From: Enterobacter cloacae subsp. cloacae ATCC 13047
GTDB lineage: Bacteria; Pseudomonadota; Gammaproteobacteria; Enterobacterales; Enterobacteriaceae
Direction of reading: 5' to 3'
Assembly (NCBI RefSeq): GCF_000025565.1
Contig: NC_014121.1
Coordinates: forward strand, 620,001 to 684,000
Length of the DNA: 64,000 bases
This document shows positions 10,221-19,437 of this stretch, piece after piece. A program made the position numbers and the translations under genes. The notes beneath the pieces are model-generated. The model saw only the letters and a list, made by a program, of their open reading frames with translations, did no database searches and was not told the origin of the DNA. Position 1 is the stretch's first letter, and the number at the start of each line of letters is the position of its first letter.

Positions 10221-11208
10221 TTTACCGTTAATGATCACGCTGGGCGTGTTTGTGCTGGGCTATCTCTACTGCCTGACCCAGTTCCCGGGGTTCGCCTCGA
10301 CGCGTGTGATTTGTAACATTCTGACGGATAACGCCTTTTTAGGCATCATCGCGGTCGGCATGACCTTTGTGATCCTCTCCGGGGGGATTGATCTCTCCGT
10401 CGGATCGGTGATCGCCTTTACCGGTGTGTTCCTTGCCAAAGCGATCGGTTTCTGGGGCATCTCGCCGCTGGTGGCGTTTCCGCTGGTGCTGGTGATGGGC
10501 TGTGCGTTTGGTGCCTTTATGGGGCTTCTGATTGACGCGCTCAAGATCCCGGCCTTTATCATTACGCTTGCCGGGATGTTCTTCCTGCGCGGCGTGAGCT
10601 ACCTGGTGTCTGAGGAGTCGATCCCGATCAACCATCCGGTGTACGACACGCTCTCCAGCCTGGCGTGGAAAATCCCCGGCGGGGGGCGCCTGAGCGCGAT
10701 GGGGCTGCTGATGCTGGGCGTGGTGGTCATTGGTATCTTCCTTGCTCATCGCACCCGGTTTGGTAATCAGGTCTACGCTATTGGCGGCAACGCGACCTCG
10801 GCCAACCTGATGGGGATCTCCACCCGTAGCACCACCATCCGCATCTATATGCTCTCCACCGGGCTGGCGACGCTGGCGGGGATTGTCTTCTCCATTTACA
10901 CCCAGGCGGGTTACGCGCTGGCCGGGGTTGGCGTTGAACTGGATGCGATTGCCTCTGTGGTGATTGGCGGCACGCTGCTCAGCGGCGGGGTGGGGACGGT
11001 GCTGGGAACACTGTTTGGCGTGGCAATCCAGGGGCTGATCCAGACCTATATCAACTTTGACGGCACGCTCAGCTCGTGGTGGACGAAAATCGCCATCGGC
11101 ATTTTACTGTTTATTTTTATTGCCCTGCAGCGCGGTCTGACGGTGCTCTGGGAGAACCGCCAGAGCTCGCCTGTTACCCGCGTGAACACATCAGTAACAG
11201 AGCGATAA
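10207..11208 (+). CDS. yjfF: Galactofuranose ABC importer permease YjfF
   Basis: Second inner-membrane permease of the importer, 333 aa, BPD_transp_2 family, with about 8-10 hydrophobic helices and the conserved GGIDLSVGSVIAFTG segment. The ATG at 10207 (MIKRNLPLM) is the conserved start and overlaps the ytfT end by 14 bases, so translation is probably coupled to ytfT. An upstream in-frame start at 10177 is less likely. If ytfT is really broken, coupling could also lower YjfF. Confidence 0.95.
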   Translation: MIKRNLPLMITLGVFVLGYLYCLTQFPGFASTRVICNILTDNAFLGIIAVGMTFVILSGGIDLSVGSVIAFTGVFLAKAIGFWGISPLVAFPLVLVMGCAFGAFMGLLIDALKIPAFIITLAGMFFLRGVSYLVSEESIPINHPVYDTLSSLAWKIPGGGRLSAMGLLMLGVVVIGIFLAHRTRFGNQVYAIGGNATSANLMGISTRSTTIRIYMLSTGLATLAGIVFSIYTQAGYALAGVGVELDAIASVVIGGTLLSGGVGTVLGTLFGVAIQGLIQTYINFDGTLSSWWTKIAIGILLFIFIALQRGLTVLWENRQSSPVTRVNTSVTER

Positions 11209-11230
11209 CATGCTGAATTTGCTTAAAGTC

Positions 11231-11257
11231 TAAACATTTTCCGGTAGCGGCCGATAC
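11231..11257 (+). promoter_or_regulatory. Sigma-28 (FliA) promoter of the chemoreceptor gene
   Basis: TAAACATT, 11 bases, then GCCGATAC. The -10 GCCGATAA-type element matches at 7 of 8 positions and the spacing to the TAAA -35 is the family standard. It lies 44 bases upstream of a chemoreceptor gene, as expected for late flagellar genes. Confidence 0.85.
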
Positions 11258-11301
11258 TCTTTTTTTATGCCCAGAAATATCTCGCTACCGGAAATAACAT
11301 C

Positions 11302-12873
11302 ATGCTTAAAACGCTATCGATTCGTACCGGCTTGCTCTCTTTACTGGCCGTTATGACCCTTCTGCTGCTGATTGTCAGCGGCATTGGCATTTATGCCCTC
11401 ACACAGAGTTCTTCGTCACTTCAGCGCATTAACCACCTTCAGGGTGAGCAGATGGTGCAGCTCAATTCTGGCTATACGCTGATCCTTCGTGCGCGCAACG
11501 AGGCGGGCCAGGCTGTCAGAATGATGGAAATTGGTCTGCTGGACGATGCCGCGAAATCGGTGAAAAGCATTAATCAGGAGATCGCCCTGGCGCAAAAAAC
11601 GCTGAAAGGCGTGATCGACGCAGGCGTGGCCGATCCCCAGGGACAGCAGTTGCTGGATAAGGTGGCGGCCAGTCTGGCGGCCTATAACCAGCAGGGGATC
11701 AACCCAATGTTGAAAGCGCTGAACGAACAGAGCGCAGACAGCTATTACGATCTGCTGGAGAGTAAGCTCATTCCGGTAGCAAAGCAGTTTGATAACGATA
11801 TGCAGGCGTTCCAGATGTGGAGCGACGCGCGCGGGAAAGCGGAAGTCAGCGCCGTGCAGTCGAGCAAAACGCGGGTTCTGGTCCTGATCGTTGTCGCGGC
11901 GCTGCTGACGGCAGGCATCATTGTGCTGGCCTGGCTGGTGCTGCGCCACATGCTGCTCAAGCCGCTCTCGGCGTCGATTGCGCAGCTGGAAAACGTCGCC
12001 GCGGGGGATTTAACCCACACGCTGAATGCCCCGGCGAGCCAGGAGTTCAACCGTCTGAACGCTGCCATCGAGGGCATGCGCCAGTCGCTGATGCACTCGG
12101 TGCTGCGGGTCCGCGATGCCAGCTCGCAAATTGATACCGGCAGCCGCGAGCTGACGGCGGGAAACAGGGATCTTGCCGAGCGCACGGAGTCCACCGCGAC
12201 CTCGCTGGAGCAGACCGCCGCCAGCATGGAAGAGATCACCGCCACGGTGAAACTCAACGCGGATAACGCCGAGCAGGCGCACCAGCTGGCGAAATCTGTC
12301 TCGGATACTGCCGATCACGGCAGCGAAATGGTCTGCTATGTAATTGAGAAAATGCGCGATATCTCCGGCAGTTCGGCGCGGATTGCCGACATTCTGAGCG
12401 TTATTGACGGTATTGCCTTCCAGACCAATATTCTGGCGCTGAACGCCTCCGTGGAAGCGGCGCGTGCGGGCGAGCAGGGGCGCGGTTTTGCCGTCGTTGC
12501 GGGCGAGGTACGCAATCTTGCCAGCCGCAGCGCCGATGCGGCAAAAGAGATCCGTTCACTTATCAGCGACTCGCAGACCCACGTTAATGAGGGCAGCGAG
12601 CTGGCGCAGCAGGCGGGCGAAACGATGGATGAGATCGCAACCGAAGTGCTGCGCATGACCAAACTGATGCGCGAAATTGCCACCGCGTCTCAGGAACAGA
12701 GCCGCGGCATTGAACAGGTGAATATTGCGGTAAATCAGATGGATGAAACCGCGCAGCAGAATGCGGCGCTGGTACAGCAATCCTCTGCCGCGACGCGCTC
12801 GCTGGAAGAGCAGTCACGCCAGCTGATGGAAGCCATGTCATCATTTAAACTGACGACGCAGAGTGTCGCATAA
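11302..12873 (+). CDS. Methyl-accepting chemotaxis protein
   Basis: Inner-membrane chemoreceptor of 523 aa. The layout is TM1 (about residues 10-32), a ~160-residue periplasmic Tar-type four-helix ligand domain, TM2 (about 193-214), HAMP (about 215-267) and a cytoplasmic signalling domain. The hairpin tip IAFQTNILALNASVEAARAGEQGRGFAVVAGEVR is the interaction site for CheA/CheW. The C-terminus lacks an NWETF-type pentapeptide, so it cannot directly tether CheR/CheB and probably relies on other receptors. The ligand is unknown. The gene is an insertion relative to E. coli, where yjfF is followed by fbp. Confidence 0.95.
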   Translation: MLKTLSIRTGLLSLLAVMTLLLLIVSGIGIYALTQSSSSLQRINHLQGEQMVQLNSGYTLILRARNEAGQAVRMMEIGLLDDAAKSVKSINQEIALAQKTLKGVIDAGVADPQGQQLLDKVAASLAAYNQQGINPMLKALNEQSADSYYDLLESKLIPVAKQFDNDMQAFQMWSDARGKAEVSAVQSSKTRVLVLIVVAALLTAGIIVLAWLVLRHMLLKPLSASIAQLENVAAGDLTHTLNAPASQEFNRLNAAIEGMRQSLMHSVLRVRDASSQIDTGSRELTAGNRDLAERTESTATSLEQTAASMEEITATVKLNADNAEQAHQLAKSVSDTADHGSEMVCYVIEKMRDISGSSARIADILSVIDGIAFQTNILALNASVEAARAGEQGRGFAVVAGEVRNLASRSADAAKEIRSLISDSQTHVNEGSELAQQAGETMDEIATEVLRMTKLMREIATASQEQSRGIEQVNIAVNQMDETAQQNAALVQQSSAATRSLEEQSRQLMEAMSSFKLTTQSVA

Positions 12874-13203
12874 TATTCCCCGACCCTGTACATTCTGTAC
12901 CAGGGTATTATTCTCGGACAAATTAATCGCGCTAATATTATCGTGAATATTACCGAGTAATATTTCCAGATGGTGAGTTAAGGTTAACGCTTTTTCCGTC
13001 GGTTCAAGATATAACCCTTTACGGATAAATAGCGGTTCAGCAAAAAGCTGGCTAAAGCGCTTCAACGCCAGGCTCACGGCCGGGCGTGACATCTCCAGCC
13101 GGACAGAGGCCTTCGCCATGCTGCCGCAGCGGACCACTTCAATAAAGACAGGAATAAGATTTAAATCGATGCCGGTATTGGCACGGGAATAGTTTTTCGT
13201 CAC
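12841..13203 (-). pseudogene. LysR-type regulator fragment (DNA-binding domain only)
   Basis: The GTG at 13203 has GGAG 7 bases upstream; an earlier TTG at 13230 is less likely. The 120-aa product has a clear LysR winged-helix region (IDLNLIPVFIEVVRCGSMAKA... MSRPAVSLALKRF... LFIRKG), then about 40 unrelated residues, ending inside the 3' end of the convergent chemoreceptor gene. The ~200-residue effector domain is missing. A hairpin with CCCTG/CAGGG arms near 12882-12906 looks like a terminator for the chemoreceptor and lies inside this frame, another sign that the tail is not true coding sequence. It is read as a remnant, but a short DNA-binding protein could still be made. Confidence 0.65.
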
Positions 13204-13317
13204 GGGTACGCTCCAGGAAATATCTGTCAAACTGTTATGGAAATAATGCAGGAGCGAATCTGAATATTAAAGCGCGTTTTTTATAAACACTTATACGGTA
13301 AATTATATAAATGTATT

Positions 13318-13342
13318 GGGGAGCCAGAGCGGCTCCCCGGGA
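13318..13342 (-). terminator. Probable terminator of fbp
   Basis: An 8-bp perfect stem (GGGGAGCC / GGCTCCCC) with a 5-base loop lies just past the fbp stop. There is no clear T run, so it may act as a processing or stability hairpin rather than a strict intrinsic terminator. Confidence 0.5.
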
Positions 13343-13348
13343 GAGGGA

Positions 13349-14347
13349 TTACGCGTCCGGATACTCACGGATAAAACGTTCAACGTCTTCAACCATATGG
13401 TTGTTGCCGACGAAGAAGGAACGACGCTGGTGCAGACTTTCTGGCACGATATCCAGAATACGCTCTTTACCATCGCTCGCCTTGCCGCCCGCCTGTTCCG
13501 CCAGGAACGCCATCGGGTTGCATTCATACAGCAGACGCAGCTTCCCGTCCGGGTGGCTGGCGGTGCTTGGGTAGAGGTAAATGCCGCCTTTCAGCAGGTT
13601 ACGGTGGAAATCCGCAACCAGGGAACCGATATAGCGGGAGGTGTAAGGGCGCTGCGTCGCTTTATCTTCTTCCTGGCAGAATTTAATGTACTTCTTCACG
13701 CCAGTCGGGAACTTGATGTAGTTACCTTCGTTGATGGAGTAGGTGTTGCCCTTCTCCGGGAAGCGCATACGTTCCTGACACAGGCAGAACACGCCCAGCG
13801 ACGGATCGTAAGTAAAGGCATGAACGCCACAGCCGGTGGTGTAGACCAGCATGGTGGAGGAGCCATACACGACATAACCGGCAGCAACCTGCTGACTGCC
13901 AGGCTGCAGGAAATCTTCTTCTGTCACCGGCGTGCCAACAGGCGTGACGCGGCGGTAGATGGAGAAAATGGTACCGACAGAAACGTTAACGTCGATGTTG
14001 GAGGAGCCGTCCAACGGATCCATCAGAACAACGTATTTCGCGTGTTCACACCCTTCGAATACGACAATTTCATCTTCTTCTTCAGAGGCGATACCCGCAA
14101 CGATGTCGCGCGCGCGCAGTGCAGCTTTCAGTTTTTCATTTGCGAACAGATCGAGTTTCTGCTGAACCTCGCCCTGAACGTTCTCGGCACCGCTGGCACC
14201 CAGGATATCGACCAGACCGGCCTTGTTGATATCACGGTGGATGATCTTAGCGCCCAGCTTTATTGCCGACAGCAAAGCAGTGAGTTCACCGGTAGCATGA
14301 GAGAACTCGTGCTGCTTTTCGACAATAAATTCACCTAACGTTTTCAT
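13349..14347 (-). CDS. fbp: Fructose-1,6-bisphosphatase, class I
   Basis: Cytosolic gluconeogenic enzyme of 332 aa that converts fructose 1,6-bisphosphate to fructose 6-phosphate. The active-site metal motif [19 protein letters not shown] is intact. [12 protein letters not shown] is the conserved start; the open frame extends 15 codons further but without family support. It is transcribed divergently from mpl. Confidence 0.98.
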   Translation of the reverse strand: MKTLGEFIVEKQHEFSHATGELTALLSAIKLGAKIIHRDINKAGLVDILGASGAENVQGEVQQKLDLFANEKLKAALRARDIVAGIASEEEDEIVVFEGCEHAKYVVLMDPLDGSSNIDVNVSVGTIFSIYRRVTPVGTPVTEEDFLQPGSQQVAAGYVVYGSSTMLVYTTGCGVHAFTYDPSLGVFCLCQERMRFPEKGNTYSINEGNYIKFPTGVKKYIKFCQEEDKATQRPYTSRYIGSLVADFHRNLLKGGIYLYPSTASHPDGKLRLLYECNPMAFLAEQAGGKASDGKERILDIVPESLHQRRSFFVGNNHMVEDVERFIREYPDA

Positions 14348-14544
14348 AACACTTTCCCTGCATCTTTGTGAGTAGAGCGATTGTATGTTCACTAAAACGA
14401 CTAATGCCCAACAATCTTAACAAATATTCAAATAGTAGCGCAGAGGTGAATCGCGCCAGCAATATACGGATTTACCTGAAATGCGTTTCACACCCGCTAA
14501 CATGTGAGTAAAATGTGCGCCACATTGAAGAAGGATAGTGACGT

Positions 14545-15918
14545 ATGCGCATTCATATATTGGGGATTTGTGGCACTTTCATGGGCGGACTGGCAATGCT
14601 GGCGCGCTCGCTGGGCCATGAAGTGACAGGTTCGGACGCCAATGTGTATCCGCCGATGAGCACGCTCCTGGAGAAACAGGGCATCTCTCTGATTCAGGGT
14701 TATGATGCCAGCCAGCTGGATCCCGCGCCGGATCTGGTGATCATTGGCAACGCCATGACGCGAGGTAATCCGTGCGTTGAGGCGGTACTGGAACGCAATA
14801 TTCCGTTCATGTCTGGCCCACAGTGGCTGCATGATTTCGTCCTGCGCGACCGTTGGGTTGTTGCCGTGGCCGGTACGCACGGTAAAACCACCACCGCCGG
14901 TATGGCGACCTGGATCCTTGAAGCCTGTGGTTACAAGCCTGGCTTTGTCATTGGCGGCGTTCCGGGCAATTTCGACGTGTCTGCGCGTCTGGGGGAGAGC
15001 CCGTTCTTTGTGATCGAAGCCGATGAGTACGACTGTGCGTTCTTCGACAAGCGCTCCAAGTTTGTACACTACTGCCCGCGCACGCTGATCCTCAACAACC
15101 TTGAGTTCGATCATGCGGATATCTTTGACGATCTGAAAGCCATTCAGAAACAGTTCCACCACCTGGTGCGCATCGTTCCGGGTCAGGGCCGTATCATCCT
15201 GCCGGAGAACGACATCAATCTTAAGCAGACCATGGCGATGGGCTGCTGGAGCGAGCAGGAGCTGGTGGGTGAGCAGGGCCACTGGCAGGCGAAAAAACTC
15301 AACGTGGATGCCTCGGAGTGGGAAGTGTGGCTCGACGGCGAGAAAGTGGGTGAGGTGAAGTGGGGCCTGGTTGGCGAACACAACATGCATAACGGCCTGA
15401 TGGCAATCGCTGCCGCACGCCATGTGGGTGTTCAGCCTGCGGACGCGGCGAATGCGCTGGGTTCATTTATCAATGCCCGTCGCCGTCTGGAGCTGCGCGG
15501 TGAAGCCCACGGCGTAACCGTGTATGACGATTTCGCGCACCACCCAACTGCTATTCTGGCGACGCTTGCAGCGTTACGCGGCAAGGTCGGCGGTACCGCG
15601 CGCATTCTGGCGGTGCTGGAGCCACGCTCTAACACCATGAAAATGGGCATCTGCAAAGACGATCTCGCGCCATCCTTAGGGCGTGCCGACGAAGTCTTCC
15701 TGCTGCAGCCACAGCATATTCCGTGGCAGGTAGCTGAAGTGGCCGATGCCTGCATTCAGCCTGCGCACTGGAGTGCGGATGTTGATGCTCTGGCGGATAT
15801 GGTGGTGAAAGCCGCTCAGCCGGGTGACCATATTCTGGTGATGAGTAACGGCGGTTTTGGTGGGATCCATCAGAAGCTGCTGGACGGTCTGGCGAAAAAG
15901 GCTGAGGCCGCAGAGTAA
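14545..15918 (+). CDS. mpl: UDP-N-acetylmuramate:L-alanyl-gamma-D-glutamyl-meso-diaminopimelate ligase
   Basis: Murein-peptide recycling ligase, 457 aa, the usual length. It joins recovered tripeptide to UDP-MurNAc in the cytosol using ATP. The P-loop GTHGKTTTAGM lies at about residues 112-122, with the Mur-ligase middle domain (IEADEYDCAF) and C-terminal domain (DDFAHHPTAI) following. AGGA lies upstream of the ATG. A REP unit and a second repeat type follow. Confidence 0.97.
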   Translation: MRIHILGICGTFMGGLAMLARSLGHEVTGSDANVYPPMSTLLEKQGISLIQGYDASQLDPAPDLVIIGNAMTRGNPCVEAVLERNIPFMSGPQWLHDFVLRDRWVVAVAGTHGKTTTAGMATWILEACGYKPGFVIGGVPGNFDVSARLGESPFFVIEADEYDCAFFDKRSKFVHYCPRTLILNNLEFDHADIFDDLKAIQKQFHHLVRIVPGQGRIILPENDINLKQTMAMGCWSEQELVGEQGHWQAKKLNVDASEWEVWLDGEKVGEVKWGLVGEHNMHNGLMAIAAARHVGVQPADAANALGSFINARRRLELRGEAHGVTVYDDFAHHPTAILATLAALRGKVGGTARILAVLEPRSNTMKMGICKDDLAPSLGRADEVFLLQPQHIPWQVAEVADACIQPAHWSADVDALADMVVKAAQPGDHILVMSNGGFGGIHQKLLDGLAKKAEAAE

Positions 15919-15921
15919 AAA

Positions 15922-16012
15922 AAAGCCCGGTGGCGCTAGCGCTTACCGGGCCTACATTACTCTTCTCCCTCTTCCCTATGGGGAGAGGGCTGGGGTGAGG
16001 GGGGAACAGGCG
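15922..16012. repeat. REP unit and CCCTCACC-type palindromic repeat after mpl
   Basis: 15924-15955 is a single REP unit (GCCCGGTGGCGCTAGCGCTTACCGGGC). Next to it, 15965-16006 is one degenerate copy of the intergenic palindromic repeat found at seven other places (CCCTC..CCCTATGGGGAGAGGGCTGGGGTGAGGGG). They lie between convergent mpl and yjgA and may serve as bidirectional terminators. Confidence 0.8.
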
Positions 16013-16020
16013 GTTCGATA

Positions 16021-16572
16021 TTACTCTTCGTTCTCAGACAGCTCGCGCAGATACTGGAAAATCAGACGCGCGGACTTCGGCGGCTTATTCCCTTCTTTCT
16101 CTTTCTTCGCGTTGCGGATCAGTGAACGCAGCTGCTGGCGGTCGGCATCCGGCCACAGGTTCAATACTTCCGGTACCGCATCATCACCCTGTTCAATCAG
16201 ACGGTCGCGGATCTGCTCCAGCTTGTGGAACAGCGCAACCTGCTGGTTGTGGCGGTTTTTCAGTTTATCCAGCGCCTGGCGGATCGGATCGACGTCGCGC
16301 TGACGCAGCATTTTACCGATAAGCTGAAGCTGGCGACGACGGCCTTCTTTTTTGATTTTCTGTGCCAGTTCAATGGCATCACGCAGATCCTGGTCGAGCG
16401 GGATCTTATCCAGCGCGTTTTTACCCAGTTCCACCATTTCTGCGCCAAGCTGTTTTAACTCTTCGGCGTCGCGTTTAATTTCACTTTTACTGACCCAGAT
16501 GATCTCATCATCTTCGTCTTCGATGTCATCACCGGGAACGTCGTCGAGCCAGTCTTCGGGCTGCTTAGTCAT
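16021..16572 (-). CDS. yjgA: Ribosome-associated protein YjgA (DarP)
   Basis: Highly charged cytosolic protein of 183 aa from the DUF615 family, which binds 50S precursors and is reported to help late large-subunit assembly. The acidic N-terminus ([26 protein letters not shown]) and helical basic body are typical. It is divergent from pmbA with 95 bases between the starts. Confidence 0.95.
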   Translation of the reverse strand: MTKQPEDWLDDVPGDDIEDEDDEIIWVSKSEIKRDAEELKQLGAEMVELGKNALDKIPLDQDLRDAIELAQKIKKEGRRRQLQLIGKMLRQRDVDPIRQALDKLKNRHNQQVALFHKLEQIRDRLIEQGDDAVPEVLNLWPDADRQQLRSLIRNAKKEKEGNKPPKSARLIFQYLRELSENEE

Positions 16573-16667
16573 GTCAGGCTCCTTAAAAAAAGAGGCTAAT
16601 GTTACCAGTTAAGACGCGCACTGAAAAACGGTTCTCTGTTAGACTTCAGTTAACTCTCTCTTACAGT

Positions 16668-18020
16668 ATGGCATTTGCGATGAAAGTAACCTCACAAGTT
16701 GAAGCGCAGCGTAAGATTCTGGAAGAAGCCGTCTCCACCGCGCTGACGCTCGCTTCAGGTAAATCAGATGGCGCCGAAGTGGCGGTCAGCAAAACCACCG
16801 GCATTAGCGTGAGCACCCGCTATGGCGAAGTGGAGAATGTAGAATTCAACAGCGATGGCGCACTGGGGATCACGGTCTATCACCAGAACCGCAAAGGCAG
16901 CGCGTCGTCTACCGATCTCAGCCCCGATGCCATTGCCCGTACCGTGCAGGCGGCGCTGGATATTGCGCGTTACACCTCACCGGATCCTTATGCAGGCGTT
17001 GCGGATAAAGATCTGCTGGCGTTTGATGCCCCGGATCTCGATCTTTTCCACCCGGCGGAAGTTACCCCGGACGAAGCCATTGAGCTGGCCGCACGTGCCG
17101 AACAGGCGTCTTTGCAGGCGGATAAACGCATCACCAATACCGAAGGCGGCAGCTTCAACAGCCACTACGGCATCAAAGTCTTCGGCAACAGCCACGGAAT
17201 GCTGCAGGGCTATTGCTCAACCCGTCACTCGCTTTCCAGCTGCGTGATCGCCGAAGAGAACGGCGATATGGAGCGGGATTATGCTTACACCATCGGCCGC
17301 GCGCTGGGGGATTTACAGTCCCCTGAGTGGGTGGGCAAAGCGTGTGCTGAACGCACGCTGTCTCGCCTGTCACCGCGTAAGCTCTCCACCATGAAAGCCC
17401 CGGTTATTTTTGCCAATGAAGTGGCGACCGGTCTGTTTGGCCATCTGGTGGGCGCTATCGCGGGCGGCTCAGTTTACCGTAAATCGACCTTCCTGCTCGA
17501 CTCACTGGGCAAACAGATCCTGCCGGAATGGCTGACCATTGAAGAGCACCCGCACCTGCTGAAAGGGCTGGCCTCCACGCCGTTCGACAGCGAAGGCGTG
17601 CGCACGGAACGCCGCGATATCGTTAAAGACGGCATTCTGACCCAGTGGCTGCTGACCAACTACTCCGCGCGCAAGCTGGGGCTGAAAAGCACCGGACACG
17701 CGGGGGGCATTCATAACTGGCGCATTGCCGGACAGGGCCTGAACTTCGAGCAGATGCTGAAAGAGATGGGCACCGGCCTGGTGGTGACAGAACTGATGGG
17801 CCAGGGCGTGAGCGGCATTACCGGAGACTACTCTCGCGGTGCGGCAGGCTTCTGGGTCGAAAACGGCGAGATTCAGTATCCGGTGAGCGAAATTACCATC
17901 GCCGGCAACCTGAAGGACATGTGGCGCAATATCGTTACGGTCGGTAACGATATTGAAACACGTAGCAATATACAGTGTGGTTCTGTATTACTGCCGGAAA
18001 TGAAAATCGCCGGCCAGTAA
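16668..18020 (+). CDS. pmbA: PmbA/TldE, metalloprotease subunit
   Basis: Subunit of the TldD-TldE cytosolic protease that matures modified peptides such as microcin B17 and degrades CcdA. The product is 450 aa from MAFAMKV at 16668, the conserved start; an extra 23 upstream codons are open but lack homology. The conserved [14 protein letters not shown] and [15 protein letters not shown] regions are present. cybC follows after 40 bases. Confidence 0.97.
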   Translation: MAFAMKVTSQVEAQRKILEEAVSTALTLASGKSDGAEVAVSKTTGISVSTRYGEVENVEFNSDGALGITVYHQNRKGSASSTDLSPDAIARTVQAALDIARYTSPDPYAGVADKDLLAFDAPDLDLFHPAEVTPDEAIELAARAEQASLQADKRITNTEGGSFNSHYGIKVFGNSHGMLQGYCSTRHSLSSCVIAEENGDMERDYAYTIGRALGDLQSPEWVGKACAERTLSRLSPRKLSTMKAPVIFANEVATGLFGHLVGAIAGGSVYRKSTFLLDSLGKQILPEWLTIEEHPHLLKGLASTPFDSEGVRTERRDIVKDGILTQWLLTNYSARKLGLKSTGHAGGIHNWRIAGQGLNFEQMLKEMGTGLVVTELMGQGVSGITGDYSRGAAGFWVENGEIQYPVSEITIAGNLKDMWRNIVTVGNDIETRSNIQCGSVLLPEMKIAGQ

Positions 18021-18060
18021 TACCCGAAAAGCGTTTTAATAATAAAAAAGGAAGTGAGCA

Positions 18061-18447
18061 ATGCGTAAACACCTGTTAGCGATCGTCGCGGCTTCAACGC
18101 TGGTTCTTGGCTCTTCTGCGTTTGCTGCCGATCTTGAAGACAACATGGACATCCTCAGTCAAAACCTGAAGGTCGTTCAGAAAACGGACAATGCGGCAGA
18201 AATGAAAAGCGCATTGACCAAAATGCGTGAAGCGGCGCTGGATGCGCAAAAAGCGACGCCGCCAAAGCTGGAAAGCAAAGCGGCAGACAGCGCAGAGATG
18301 AAGGACTATCGCCACGGCTTTGACGTGCTGGTCGGTCAGATTGACGGCGCGCTGAAACTCGCTAACGAAGGCAAAGTGAAGGAAGCCCAGGCGGCAGCCG
18401 ACCAGTTTGTCGCGACGCGTAACACGTATCACAAAAAGTATCGTTAA
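18061..18447 (+). CDS. cybC: Cytochrome b562, periplasmic
   Basis: Exported four-helix haem protein of 128 aa. The signal peptide ends SSAFA, and mature numbering starts at [10 protein letters not shown]. The axial haem ligands are visible as Met7 (in DNMDIL) and the His of NTYHKKYR near the C-terminus. The electron-transfer partner is unknown. GGAAGTGAGCA precedes the ATG. Confidence 0.96.
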   Translation: MRKHLLAIVAASTLVLGSSAFAADLEDNMDILSQNLKVVQKTDNAAEMKSALTKMREAALDAQKATPPKLESKAADSAEMKDYRHGFDVLVGQIDGALKLANEGKVKEAQAAADQFVATRNTYHKKYR

Positions 18448-18478
18448 TTGGGTGCCTGAGCTGTACGTCCTTTCCCGT

Positions 18479-18512
18479 ATGCGGGGGCGCAGTTAGCGCC
18501 CCCGCATCTTTG
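18479..18512 (+). terminator. Terminator of cybC
   Basis: A 12-bp perfect GC-rich stem (ATGCGGGGGCGC / GCGCCCCCGCAT) with an AGTTA loop is followed by CTTTG, a weak T tract. It also lies at the 3' end of the convergent hok-like gene. Confidence 0.8.
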
Positions 18513-18516
18513 CTCC

Positions 18517-18672
18517 CTACTGGCCGGAGCGACACTCCATCCGCGCTGTCACTTCAAGCGAGCCGTTTCGAAAACGGATCTCGCACAGTGTTTTCCTCGT
18601 CACCAGCGTTAAGATGATTATTGTCAAAGCAATAATCATCAAAACCCGGATAATTGGGGATTGGCGTTTCAT
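18517..18672 (-). CDS. Hok/Gef-family type I toxin
   Basis: A 51-codon frame translates to a small single-span protein: basic start MKRQSPIIRVL, hydrophobic segment LMIIALTIIILTLV, then TRKTLCEIRFRNGSLEVTAR. The TRK-LCE-R--(G)--EV-A pattern is the Hok/Gef signature, including the conserved Cys. A strong AGGAGG lies 6 bases upstream of the ATG. These proteins insert in the inner membrane and depolarise it unless an antisense RNA blocks translation. The typical end (AYES-type) is changed to RMECRSGQ. Whether it is active is unknown. Confidence 0.85.
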   Translation of the reverse strand: MKRQSPIIRVLMIIALTIIILTLVTRKTLCEIRFRNGSLEVTARMECRSGQ

Positions 18673-18689
18673 GGATGCCTCCTTGCTTT

Positions 18690-18772
18690 AAAGCGGGCGA
18701 GGTAGCGAACTCCACGGTCCGACGTGTCGTTTCGAGCCCCCGCCCTGATTTTTTATCAGGCGGGGCTTTCCA
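18690..18772 (+). ncRNA. Candidate Sok-like antisense RNA
   Basis: The strand opposite the hok leader ends in a hairpin (CCCGCCCTGAT / ATCAGGCGGGGC) followed by TTTCC, resembling the GGGGCTTTTC end of SokC. Position and polarity fit an antisense repressor of the toxin mRNA leader. No promoter was clearly identified, so this is an inference. Confidence 0.4.
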
Positions 18773-18919
18773 CTTTCCGTCCCATGCCTGAGACGGTCAG
18801 TCTCAAGCACCCGCCGCCACTCTAGCGAATCCCCATAAGAAAACCTTATCCACGTCACATTTCTACGAGTCGGCTCGTAATCTTTTCCGCTTCGCTCTCC
18901 CTGTATTTGCCGTCAGATA

Positions 18920-18937
18920 ACGTGATATTCATCACGT
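18920..18937. promoter_or_regulatory. CRP-like palindrome upstream of the 19.1-24.6 kb operon
   Basis: ACGTGATATTCATCACGT is a perfect 18-base palindrome containing the CRP core GTGA-N6-TCAC. It lies about 150 bases upstream of the first gene, suitable for catabolite activation of a sugar operon. Confidence 0.6.
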
Positions 18938-19000
18938 AAATACAGCGATTTATCCAGATTCAGCCTATTTATGTGGCACAGATCACTGCTGCGGCTCGCC

Positions 19001-19020
19001 TTTCCACTTCGAAGTGGAAA
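19001..19020. promoter_or_regulatory. Perfect 20-bp palindrome, candidate operator
   Basis: TTTCCACTTCGAAGTGGAAA is a perfect inverted repeat 69 bases upstream of the PRD-protein start. No known operator matches it in my memory. It could be a DNA site for an unlinked repressor, or form an RNA hairpin in the leader where a PRD-type antiterminator could act. Confidence 0.5.
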
Positions 19021-19088
19021 ACAACTCGCTACAAACCCGCCATCGCCAACGTTAGTTTTATTCCAGAGCCATTAACGGGGTAAGACCA

Positions 19089-19427
19089 GTGAGTAACGGA
19101 GCGGTAATGAACGACGTTGGGGATCACGCGGAGCAAACAGAAAAGCTCGCGAACACCATGCTACAGCAGGTTTATGCCCTGCTGGCCCGGCACAACATCA
19201 TCCCCAATGCAGTACAGGAACAGATGCTCACCTCCCATGTCCGCGCGATGGCGCACCGGTCCGTGACCGGCGAGCCGTTGCCGGAAGTGGAGGCAGAGCT
19301 GTTCGACGAAATTTCACCGGATTCAATGCGGCTCGCCCGTGAAGTGGTAGCGCATTTTGGCAACCTTCCTGATGAAGAAGCCTGGCTGCTCTCCGTTCAC
19401 TTTGAAGTCGCTAAAGACAACCTTTAA
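19089..19427 (+). CDS. Small PRD-domain protein
   Basis: 112 aa, all helical, matching a single PTS-regulation domain of the type attached to BglG/MtlR regulators (YhfY-like). It has no DNA-binding or RNA-binding part. The GTG at 19089 and the ATG at 19107 (with GGAG) are both possible starts. Conserved His residues in HVRAMAHR and VSVHFE-like positions (HVRAMAHRS; LSVHFEV) could be phosphorylated. It is the first gene of an operon with small spacers through 24571. It probably senses or relays phosphorylation linked to uptake of the operon's substrate. Confidence 0.7.
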   Translation: MSNGAVMNDVGDHAEQTEKLANTMLQQVYALLARHNIIPNAVQEQMLTSHVRAMAHRSVTGEPLPEVEAELFDEISPDSMRLAREVVAHFGNLPDEEAWLLSVHFEVAKDNL

Positions 19428-19437
19428 GGAGCAACAC

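Noticed and set aside
18972..18990. Sigma-54-like TGGCAC...TGC upstream of the 19.1 kb operon
   Set aside because: The GG-to-GC distance is one base too long for sigma-54, and the linked regulators are PRD-type without a sigma-54 activator domain.
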